From an uncultured cyanobacterium (GTDB lineage Bacteria > Cyanobacteriota > Cyanobacteriia > PCC-6307 > Cyanobiaceae), in contig CAIXOZ010000024.1 of the NCBI GenBank assembly GCA_903921295.1, positions 1-7,039 on the forward strand: a stretch of 7,039 bases of DNA. Direction: 5' to 3'. The translations under genes were made by a program, and so were the position numbers. This document shows positions 1 through 5,677 of this stretch, one piece after another; position 1 is the first letter of the stretch, and every line of letters starts with the position of its first letter. A model generated the notes under the pieces. It was not told where the DNA came from, searched no databases, and saw only the letters and a list, made by a program, of their open reading frames with translations.

Positions 1-201
1 GAGGATCCCGGCCATCCGCTCGGAGTCCGCCTTGTTCATCTGGCAGCCGAAGGTGGTGATCCAGTAGCTGCCACGGCCGTCGCCGGAAGGGGAATCCGTG
101 CGGTCGCGGTCCGGAGCAGGGATCTGGCCCAGGGGGGAGCCTGTCGCGGGGCTGGCCTGAGCGGTGGGATGGGTCGCCGTCATCCCACCAGTTTCAGCCA
201 T
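1..201 (-). CDS. miaB: MiaB, tRNA-2-methylthio-N6-(dimethylallyl)adenosine synthase, N-terminal part only
   Basis: MiaB is a radical-SAM methylthiotransferase that adds a methylthio group to i6A37 in tRNAs reading UNN codons; it is cytoplasmic and carries two [4Fe-4S] clusters. Only 67 codons are present and the rest runs off the left edge. The visible diagnostic stretch is YWITTFGCQMNKADSERM (residues 46-63). This is the start of the UPF0004 domain, and C53 is the first of its three cluster-binding cysteines. The catalytic CxxxCxxC lies outside the window. Residues 1-45 are a Ser/Pro/Ala/Gly-rich, probably disordered extension. The start is uncertain: in-frame ATG at 201, ATG at 183 and GTG at 210 are all possible, and none has a convincing ribosome binding site. 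The gene follows tRNA-His on the same strand but is separated from it by a strong terminator. Family assignment is firm; the start is not. Confidence 0.9.
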   Translation of the reverse strand, partial: MAETGGMTATHPTAQASPATGSPLGQIPAPDRDRTDSPSGDGRGSYWITTFGCQMNKADSERMAGIL

Positions 202-224
202 CGCCGACACATCCCAACAGAAGC

Positions 225-267
225 AAAAAACGAAACCCCCAGGTCGGCAAACGACCTGGGGGTTTCG
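225..267 (-). terminator. Intrinsic terminator of tRNA-His
   Basis: A perfect 16-bp inverted repeat pairs 231-246 with 252-267 around a 5-base loop. Read on the minus strand the stem is followed at once by six T (positions 230-225). This is a textbook Rho-independent terminator placed 9 bases after the tRNA-His 3' end. The T tract exists only on the minus strand, so it acts in that direction. It ends 23 bases before the miaB ATG at 201, so it should also limit read-through into miaB. Confidence 0.93.
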
Positions 268-276
268 AGGTTCGAG

Positions 277-350
277 GGCGAGCGAGGGGAATCGAACCCC
301 CGTATGGCGGAATCACAATCCGCTGCCTTAACCGCTTGGCTACGCCCGCC
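277..350 (-). tRNA. trnH-GUG: tRNA-His (anticodon GUG)
   Basis: The minus strand folds into a complete cloverleaf. The acceptor stem GCGGGCG/CGCTCGC has one G-U pair. The D stem is GCC/GGC, the anticodon stem GCGGA/TCCGC closes the loop TTGTGAT (anticodon GTG), and the T arm is GGGGG-TTCGAAT-CCCCT. The histidine identity signature is encoded: an extra G-1 (position 350) faces C73 (position 277). No CCA is encoded (the next bases are CTC), so tRNA nucleotidyltransferase must add it. The coordinates include G-1. The gene is divergent from the DUF4359 operon and is followed by a strong terminator. Confidence 0.97.
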
Positions 351-493
351 ACGGCAGTTCAAGACTACAACAGCCTGGACCGCCTCCCCTGCAGACCCTG
401 CCTGGCGACAGGGTCTGCAGGAGCCGCATCAGAACCGACACAAACCAGCCGCGATCCACGAATAAACCCGGGAACCCGATCAGAATTGCCGCT
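351..493. promoter_or_regulatory. Divergent intergenic region between tRNA-His and the DUF4359 operon
   Basis: These 143 bases must hold the promoter of tRNA-His (leftward) and very likely that of the three-gene operon (rightward). I see no clear -35/-10 pair. The best -10-like hexamers are TAGTCT on the minus strand (368-363) and CAGAAT on the plus strand (481-486), both weak. The one clear structure is the hairpin at 388-421, described separately. The assignment as a control region rests on gene layout, not on recognised motifs. Confidence 0.5.
388..421. repeat. 13-bp perfect inverted repeat, 8-base loop, unknown role
   Basis: Positions 388-400 pair perfectly with 409-421 around the loop CCTGGCGA. 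The arms contain the palindrome CTGCAG next to ACCCTG. No T tract follows on either strand, so it does not look like an intrinsic terminator, and no gene ends here. It lies about 38-71 bases upstream of the tRNA-His 5' end and about 73 bases upstream of the DUF4359 start. It could be a 5'-UTR hairpin of the rightward operon, an operator, or a copy of a dispersed genomic repeat. Confidence 0.8.
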
Positions 494-1003
494 GTGATTG
501 GCTGCGGCTGTGTGAATCCAGAGATTTCGAGCGCAGCCAGCGATTCGTCACCACCGGGGCGTGAAGCCAGTCGCCAACGCTTCTCCTGGATCGAATCAGC
601 ACGGAAGCTCTGGCCTCTGGGCCCGGCGCTGTTGCTGCTTGGCAGCCTGGCCTGGAGCAATCCCGGTCCGAAAGAATTCGAAAGCTTCTCCGGCGATCAC
701 CTCGTGCAACTGCTGAGCCAGGAGTTCTGCCGAGGCTCGAGCCTGCCGTTGCTGCTCAACTTTCTCACCAGCGACTGTCCCGAGCTGCTGCGCTCCCAGC
801 AGCCGGCGCTGGCCTCCCTTGCCGCCGCCAGCAGCGAGCGGCTCAACCTCGGCCTGCTGAGCGTTTACCGCACCCAGCTCGGGGGTCAGCGGGTTCTCCG
901 TCACTGGCCCCTGCCCATCTATTCCGTGATCACCCTGGGGGTGGCTGGTCAGTTCTTCATCCTGAACACGTCGGTGCAGGAAGCGACGGATCCGGCGCGA
1001 TGA
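494..1003 (+). CDS. DUF4359 domain protein, probable membrane-anchored small cyanobacterial protein
   Basis: The function is unknown. The match to DUF4359, a short family largely limited to cyanobacteria, rests on three features. A hydrophobic segment at about residues 40-54 is followed by the family-like SNPGPKEFESF (55-65). There is a cysteine pair (C79, C95). The C-terminal block has LNLGLLSVYRTQLGG (117-131), then IYSVITLGVAGQFFIL. The single N-terminal hydrophobic stretch suggests a signal anchor or uncleaved signal with the domain outside the cytoplasm; the segment at 140-157 is more likely domain core. The chosen start is GTG at 494, giving 169 residues. There is no in-frame ATG, and GTG at 512 is an alternative. 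Homologues as I recall begin close to the hydrophobic segment, so the first 35 or so residues, which include C4 and C6, may not be translated. The stop overlaps the next gene's start by four bases (ATGA), implying coupled translation. Confidence 0.8.
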   Translation: MIGCGCVNPEISSAASDSSPPGREASRQRFSWIESARKLWPLGPALLLLGSLAWSNPGPKEFESFSGDHLVQLLSQEFCRGSSLPLLLNFLTSDCPELLRSQQPALASLAAASSERLNLGLLSVYRTQLGGQRVLRHWPLPIYSVITLGVAGQFFILNTSVQEATDPAR

Positions 1004-2283
1004 CAGCACTGCCGCCGCTGCGGTTGCCCCGCGCCCTGCTGGAAGCTCCCGGCGACGGCTGGCCGGGCGCCGATGCCGATGGGTTGATCACGGTCGTGCT
1101 TGAGCATCGCGAGGGACGCTGGGTCGACCTCAGACCGGCGAGGCGCCAGGAACAACCGGCGCTGATGGCCCTGCCCCCGCTGGTCGAACCCCATGCCCAT
1201 CTCGACAAGGTGTATAGCTGGCCGGAAGCGCAGAACCGCTCCGGCACGATGGCCGAAGCGCTGAGGGCGAACCGGGCCGAGCACGACCTTCGCCGGGCCG
1301 ATCGGGTGGCGGAGCGCGCCGAACGGGCCCTGCGCGAGGCCTGGCAGCTCGGGTTGCGGGCCATCCGAAGCCACATCGACAGCCATGGTCCCGGCGCCGC
1401 CCCGGCCTGGCAGGTGCTGCCCGACCTTGCCGACGCCTGGCGGGATCGGATCGCGCTGCAACTGGTGGCGATGGTGCCGATTGCACACTGGACCACCGCC
1501 AGCGGCGAAGCCCTGGCGGCCGAGGTGGCGGCCAGGGGCGGGCTGCTGGGGGGGGTGATCGGCCCTCCGTTCCGCCGCGGCCCCGGGGATGCCCGGGCCC
1601 TGGAGGCCATGCTGCGCCTGGCCGATCGTCACGGCTGTGGTATCGATCTGCATATCGATGAGGGCGATGACGCCCCCGGGGAGGGGGTGAGCCTGCTCTG
1701 TTCAGTGCTGGAGCGCCTCGGCCTGCGGCTGCCGATCACCTGCAGTCATGCCGCGAGCATGGCGCTGCTGGCGGCACCGGCCCTGACGGCCCTGGTGGAA
1801 CGCATGGCCGCCCTGGACCTGACGGTGGTGGCCCTGCCACGCACGAATCAGTATCTGCTGGCCCGTCAGGAAGGGCGAACGCCGCTGCTGCGACCGCTGG
1901 CGCCGATCCGGCAGCTGCAATCGGCCGGAGTCACCGTCTCGGTCGGCATCGACAACGTGCAGGACCCCTGGTTCCCCGGCGGCGATTTCGACCCACTCGC
2001 CCTGCTGCGGGATGCGGTGACGATGACCCACCTGCTCCCCTGGCAGCGCTGTGGCCTGGCACCCTTCACCACGGCGCCGGCCCGGATCCTGCAGCTGCCC
2101 TGGGATGGGGTGATCCGGCTCGGCGGCTCCGCCGATCTGATCGTGATCGACGCCCACGGCTGGACAGAGCTGCTGATCCGATCGCCGCAGCGGAGGGTGC
2201 TTCGCTCCGGAACCTGGCTGGCTGCGCCAGCCTGGCAGCAGCCAGCGGCCGCGCTGCTTGGCATCAGTCCCACCCTGGCCTGA
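1000..2283 (+). CDS. Amidohydrolase-superfamily metal-dependent hydrolase, cytosine-deaminase-like (CodA/COG0402 type)
   Basis: This 427-residue protein has the full layout of cytosine-deaminase-like amidohydrolases. EPHAHLDK carries H65 and H67, the HxH metal ligands. DLHIDEGDD carries the third metal ligand H218 and the catalytic glutamate E221. CSHAASM holds H250, and VGIDNVQDPWFP holds the metal-binding D318. A C-terminal composite beta domain includes GGSADLIVIDA (375-385). The family hydrolyses C-N bonds in nucleobases and related rings or amides, in the cytosol. By my hand alignment, the CodA glutamine that contacts cytosine (in AFPQ) is missing: here the segment reads AMVPIAH (157-163). 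The substrate is therefore probably not simply cytosine, and I give no gene symbol. The gene overlaps the DUF4359 gene by four bases and lies four bases before the FAD oxidoreductase, so the three form one operon. An eight-G run lies at 1548-1555 with the frame intact. Confidence 0.88.
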   Translation: MTALPPLRLPRALLEAPGDGWPGADADGLITVVLEHREGRWVDLRPARRQEQPALMALPPLVEPHAHLDKVYSWPEAQNRSGTMAEALRANRAEHDLRRADRVAERAERALREAWQLGLRAIRSHIDSHGPGAAPAWQVLPDLADAWRDRIALQLVAMVPIAHWTTASGEALAAEVAARGGLLGGVIGPPFRRGPGDARALEAMLRLADRHGCGIDLHIDEGDDAPGEGVSLLCSVLERLGLRLPITCSHAASMALLAAPALTALVERMAALDLTVVALPRTNQYLLARQEGRTPLLRPLAPIRQLQSAGVTVSVGIDNVQDPWFPGGDFDPLALLRDAVTMTHLLPWQRCGLAPFTTAPARILQLPWDGVIRLGGSADLIVIDAHGWTELLIRSPQRRVLRSGTWLAAPAWQQPAAALLGISPTLA

Positions 2284-2287
2284 CGCG

Positions 2288-3676
2288 ATGACCCATCTCC
2301 CCGACGGGCTGCCCCCCCTGCCCGCCCTGGCTGAACCAGAGCAGATCGAGGCCGTGGCCCGCGATCTCGAGGGCCTGCCCCTGGTGCGTTCCACCGTCGA
2401 ACTGGAACGTCTCTCCCGTGACTTCCACGAGGACTCGCCGGTGCTCACGCCCCTGCTCGCCGGCCGGGTCGCCCAGCTCGGGGTGCACGCCAGCAGCGTC
2501 GAGGCCGTGCAGCGGGTGGCCAGCGCCTGCGTCCGCCACGCCGTTCCCCTGACCTTGCGCGGGGCCGGCACCGGCAACTACGGCCAGTGCGTCCCCCTGG
2601 CCGGAGGCGTTGTGCTCGATCTGTCGGGCCTGAATCGCCTGCGTGCGATCGATCCGCTCACCGGGGTGTTCACGGCCGACGCCGGCATCGGCCTGGCGGC
2701 TCTTGATGACCAGCTCCGGCAGGCCGGCCGCGCCCTGCGACTGCTGCCGAGCACGGCCCGCAGCGCCAGTCTTGGCGGCTTCATCGCCGGGGGCTCCGGC
2801 GGCCTCGGCTCGGTGCGCTGGGGCTTCCTGCGCGATCCAGGGCATCTGCTCGGGCTTGAGGTGGTGACCCTCGAGCCGGAGTCCAGGCGGCTGGAGCTGG
2901 CTGCGGCAGCCAGTCGGCCGCTCAACCATGCCTATGGCTGCAACGGCATCATCACCGCCCTGACGATGGCGAGCACCGAAGCGGTGGCCTGGCAGGAGCT
3001 GGTGATCGGGTTCAGCGACTGGGAACGGGCCGTGGTCGCCGCCCGGACGATCGGGGAATCCAGCCTGGTGCTGCAGTCGCTCTGCCTGCTGGAGGCACCG
3101 CTCTGTGGTGCCATGCCCTGGCCCGGGGGGGGCGGTGGCGGCACCGACGCCGACCATCGACTTCTCGTTCAGGTCAGTCCCGATGGGCTGCCACTGCTCC
3201 TGAGCTGGCTGGCTGAGCTCGGGGGGCGGCTGCTGTGGCAACGGCCGGCCGGAAGCGGCCAGGGCCTGCCGTTGGCAGAGTTGACCTGGAACCACACCAC
3301 GCTGCACTGGTGCCGACGCCAGAGCGGCTGGACCTATCTGCAACTGTTGCTTCCCCAGCCGGAGCTGGCCTGCCTGCAGGGCCTCAAGCAGGCGTGGGGC
3401 GATGACCTGCTCTGGCATCTCGAGGGAGTGCGCTCGCAGGGAGCCCAACGACTGGCCGCCCTGCCACTGGTGCGCTGGCGGGGCCGAGAGGCACTCGAAC
3501 GCCTGATCGATCAGGTGCTTGAACGAGGGGGCCTGTGCTTCAACCCGCATGTGCTCACAGTCGAAGATGGTGGCCTCGGGGTGATCGATGCCGACCAGGT
3601 GGCCGCCAAGACGCTCTACGACCCGGACGGTCTGCTCAATCCGGGCAAGTTGAGGGGCTGGTGGGAACGCCCGTGA
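2288..3676 (+). CDS. FAD-binding oxidoreductase, PCMH/GlcD-like (FAD_binding_4 family)
   Basis: This is a 462-residue flavoprotein of the PCMH (VAO) fold. The FAD-binding half is clear. RGAGTGNYGQ (91-100) replaces the commoner RGAGTGLSGG. It is followed by GGVVLDLSGLNRL (106-118), the PST...LGGFIAGGSGGLGS block (154-175) and a WGFLRD segment. NHAYGCNGIITAL (213-225) closes the FAD site. The C-terminal end shows FNPHVLTVE (418-426) and DPDGLLNPGK (445-454), typical of GlcD-like oxidases of 2-hydroxy acids and related substrates. No histidine or cysteine stands where VAO enzymes commonly link FAD, so FAD is probably non-covalent. The substrate is unknown. ATG at 2288 is chosen over an in-frame TTG at 2258 because it sits four bases after the amidohydrolase stop. 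Residues 280-285 are six glycines in a row, probably a linker. The protein seems soluble, with no signal peptide. Confidence 0.87.
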   Translation: MTHLPDGLPPLPALAEPEQIEAVARDLEGLPLVRSTVELERLSRDFHEDSPVLTPLLAGRVAQLGVHASSVEAVQRVASACVRHAVPLTLRGAGTGNYGQCVPLAGGVVLDLSGLNRLRAIDPLTGVFTADAGIGLAALDDQLRQAGRALRLLPSTARSASLGGFIAGGSGGLGSVRWGFLRDPGHLLGLEVVTLEPESRRLELAAAASRPLNHAYGCNGIITALTMASTEAVAWQELVIGFSDWERAVVAARTIGESSLVLQSLCLLEAPLCGAMPWPGGGGGGTDADHRLLVQVSPDGLPLLLSWLAELGGRLLWQRPAGSGQGLPLAELTWNHTTLHWCRRQSGWTYLQLLLPQPELACLQGLKQAWGDDLLWHLEGVRSQGAQRLAALPLVRWRGREALERLIDQVLERGGLCFNPHVLTVEDGGLGVIDADQVAAKTLYDPDGLLNPGKLRGWWERP

Positions 3677-3703
3677 GCGCTGCCTGGGCGACCGGTTGCG
3701 TCC
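3677..3703. other. Convergent 27-base gap between two operons
   Basis: The plus-strand FAD oxidoreductase gene and the minus-strand pentapeptide-repeat gene end tail to tail here. I find no stem-loop with a T tract in either direction in the gap or just inside the flanking gene ends. The transcripts may overlap, or end by a Rho-independent mechanism not visible by eye. This is observation only. Confidence 0.6.
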
Positions 3704-4312
3704 TCAGCAGCCGAGGCTTGCCCTGGTGCTGACCCCGGTGCTGGGATTGGTGCCGCTGGCGGTCTGACAGAGCTGACGCAGATCCGCACGGTCGATCAAA
3801 GCGTCGCTGAAATCCGCATTCACCACCTTGGCCCCATAGAAGCTGCTGCCGGTGGCGATCACCCCGACCAGCACGGCATTGCTGAGGTCGGTGCCGCTCA
3901 TATCGACCCGGTCGAGCAGGGCATCGGAGAGATCGGCGCCACTGAAATCGGCCTCCGCAAAGGCACCCTGGGTCAGGATCGCCCCATGCAGATTGGCGCC
4001 GGAGAAATCGGCGCCCCGACCGACGGCACCGGCGAAGGAAGCATTGGCCAGGTTCTGGCCGTGGAAATCCTTGTTGCTCTGGTTGGTCAGCGTGTAATCG
4101 ACGCTGTCCTGGAACAGGGCCCGATCCTGAAGGCCGACGCCGGTCCTGGTGTCGAGAGCCAGGGCGCCACCGGCCCAGCCGACGAGCAGGATCACGGCCA
4201 GGGGGACCGCAGACACCGCCACCAGGAGCCGACCAGCGGCCAGACGCTGGTCAAGGGGAAACAGCCGCCGGAGGGGCGACAGTCGCCGCAGAACCCAGGG
4301 GAGCAGGCGCAT
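3704..4312 (-). CDS. Pentapeptide-repeat protein with N-terminal membrane anchor
   Basis: This 202-residue protein has three parts. The first is a basic N-terminus with seven Arg within residues 1-28, followed by a hydrophobic segment at about 29-53 that would act as signal anchor. Next is a block of A(D/N)LXX-type repeats from about 82 to 179 (for example ADFSGANLHG, ADFSGADLSD, TDLSNAVL, ADLRQ), predicted to form a right-handed quadrilateral beta-helix. Last is a tail with GTNPSTGVSTRASLGC. Positive charge before the anchor predicts that the helix faces the thylakoid lumen or periplasm. Its only cysteines, C182 and C202, bracket the tail and could form a disulfide. Similar tails are common in cyanobacterial pentapeptide proteins; no biochemical role is established. 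ATG at 4312 is chosen; a TTG lies one codon upstream. The gene follows folC by 20 bases and is probably co-transcribed, though no functional link is evident. Confidence 0.88.
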   Translation of the reverse strand: MRLLPWVLRRLSPLRRLFPLDQRLAAGRLLVAVSAVPLAVILLVGWAGGALALDTRTGVGLQDRALFQDSVDYTLTNQSNKDFHGQNLANASFAGAVGRGADFSGANLHGAILTQGAFAEADFSGADLSDALLDRVDMSGTDLSNAVLVGVIATGSSFYGAKVVNADFSDALIDRADLRQLCQTASGTNPSTGVSTRASLGC

Positions 4313-4332
4313 CAACTCGGAACCGTCTGCGT

Positions 4333-5667
4333 TCAGTGTGGCGCCCCCGTCTCCAGCCTGGGATCAGCGAGCAGATCCGCCAGCAGATACAGCGATCCCG
4401 CCACGATCAACGGCGTCTCCGCCGTGGCCCTAGCAGGATCCACGAGGAGCTGATCAAGCGCCGCCTGCGCCGTTTCCGCCCTCTGCATCTGGGGAGCCAG
4501 CTCCGGGCAGGCCTGCTGCAGGGCCTGAAGATCCCAGCTGCCATGACCGGCCACAGGCACGATCCAGAGCTGATCCTGGGGTCGGATCAGGGCCCGCAGC
4601 ATCGCCGGAGCCTGCTTGGCCGCAAGCATCCCGAGCACGTAACAACGCCCCTGATCGCAGGAAGGTGCGGCGGCGGCTCGCTGATCGAGCTCCCTGCGCA
4701 GGGCGATCGCAGCCGGTAGATTATGGGCGCCATCGAGCAACAGCGATCGGCCCGACCAACGGGCCGGCTGCAGCCGCCCAGGCCATTGGGCCGTGGCGAA
4801 GGCGGCGGCGATCGCCCCATCCGCCAGATCCAGACCACGCTGCTGCAGGGCCCTGAGCATCCCGAGGGCGACGGCACTGTTGGTGCGCTGGACCTCCCCG
4901 GGCAATGAGGGCGACCAGATCAGTCCATCCGCGGCCAGGCGGCCATCCGCCAGCGTCTCCGCCGGCTGCACCCAGCGCAGCTCAGCTCCGACCCGTTGGG
5001 CCTCGGCCGTGAGCACGGCGGCCACATCCGCTGGCTGGGGCCCACTGATCGCGACGGCACCAGCGGAGAGCACCCCCGCCTTCTCTGCGGCGATGCTGGC
5101 CAGATCGGGACCGAGCACCTCGCTGTGATCCAGACCGATGCTCGCGAAACCGATCACGGGCCGTTGCTGATGCGCCGTGGTGGCATCGAGCCGCCCACCG
5201 AGACCGACCTCAAGCACCGCCAGATCCACCCCCGCCTCGGCGAAGTGGACGAAAGCAGCGACGGTGATCCACTCAAACGGCGTCAGTTGATGGTGCAGGC
5301 CGCCGGCCTGCAGACGCTCCAGCAGCCGCCGCATGGCCGGCGGCGCGATCGACTCGCCATCGATACGGAGCCGCTCACACCAACTGAGCAGGTGGGGAGA
5401 GGTGTACAGGCCTGTGCGGTGGCCGGCACGGCTCAGGGCCGCGGCCACCAGCGTGCAGATCGAGCCCTTCCCATTGGTGCCAGCCACCTGAACGGCCGGA
5501 AAGCGCTGATCGGGATGCCCCAGCGCCGCCAGAGCCTCCTGCATCCGTCCCAGCGACAGGTCGATGCCCCGCGGCGCGAAAGGCTCGAACAGGTCTTCGA
5601 AACCATCCAGGACCAGAGAGGTCGAGCGGCTGACGGAACCGTCAGCAGAGGGAGGACTCAGGGCCAT
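4333..5667 (-). CDS. folC: FolC, dihydrofolate synthase / folylpolyglutamate synthase
   Basis: FolC is an ATP-dependent Mur-ligase-family enzyme. It joins L-glutamate to dihydropteroate (folate synthesis) and then extends the glutamate tail of reduced folates, in the cytosol. The protein has 444 residues, normal for the family. Visible motifs, in order, are the FGID-like RGIDLSLGRM (33-42), the ATP P-loop AGTNGKGS (62-69), YTSPHL (88-93) and ERLRIDGE (98-105). Then come LEVGLGGRLDATT (152-164), GLDHSEVLG (178-186), EKAGVL (195-200, K196 the usual modified lysine), LLDGAHNLPA (310-319) and the C-terminal GSLYLLADLL. Whether it has both activities cannot be read from sequence; most bacterial single-copy FolC proteins do. 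The ATG lies 10 bases after the argD stop, without a clear Shine-Dalgarno sequence, which suggests translation dependent on argD. It carries both HIP1 octamers of the window. Confidence 0.95.
   Translation of the reverse strand: MALSPPSADGSVSRSTSLVLDGFEDLFEPFAPRGIDLSLGRMQEALAALGHPDQRFPAVQVAGTNGKGSICTLVAAALSRAGHRTGLYTSPHLLSWCERLRIDGESIAPPAMRRLLERLQAGGLHHQLTPFEWITVAAFVHFAEAGVDLAVLEVGLGGRLDATTAHQQRPVIGFASIGLDHSEVLGPDLASIAAEKAGVLSAGAVAISGPQPADVAAVLTAEAQRVGAELRWVQPAETLADGRLAADGLIWSPSLPGEVQRTNSAVALGMLRALQQRGLDLADGAIAAAFATAQWPGRLQPARWSGRSLLLDGAHNLPAAIALRRELDQRAAAAPSCDQGRCYVLGMLAAKQAPAMLRALIRPQDQLWIVPVAGHGSWDLQALQQACPELAPQMQRAETAQAALDQLLVDPARATAETPLIVAGSLYLLADLLADPRLETGAPH
4703..4710. repeat. HIP1 octamer GCGATCGC
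   Basis: This is one of two exact HIP1 cores, 105 bases apart inside folC. HIP1 is the highly iterated palindrome over-represented in many cyanobacterial genomes. The flanks give GGCGATCGCA, one base from the extended decamer. Confidence 0.75.
4808..4815. repeat. HIP1 octamer, extended form GGCGATCGCC
   Basis: This is the second exact HIP1 core, with both flanking bases matching the extended palindromic decamer (4807-4816). It lies within folC, and I saw no other exact octamer in the window. Confidence 0.75.
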
Positions 5668-5677
5668 GGACTGCGGG

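Noticed and set aside
388..421. The hairpin read as an intrinsic terminator.
   Set aside because: No T tract follows on either strand and no gene ends upstream on either side.
169..465. A 98-codon plus-strand frame across the miaB start, the terminator and tRNA-His.
   Set aside because: It runs antisense through a complete tRNA and a terminator, and its product has no recognisable feature.
2258..2287. An upstream TTG start for the FAD oxidoreductase.
   Set aside because: It would overlap the amidohydrolase by 26 bases and adds ten unconserved residues; the ATG at 2288 fits the operon spacing.
949..2577. Long minus-strand open frames opposite the amidohydrolase and the start of the oxidoreductase.
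   Set aside because: They overlap each other and the real genes, show low-complexity composition and no motif; they are GC-driven shadows.
2264..3550. A 428-codon open frame on the minus strand opposite the FAD oxidoreductase.
   Set aside because: It is antisense to a gene with clear family motifs, is rich in Gly/Gln/Ala without recognisable domains, and arises from high GC at third positions.
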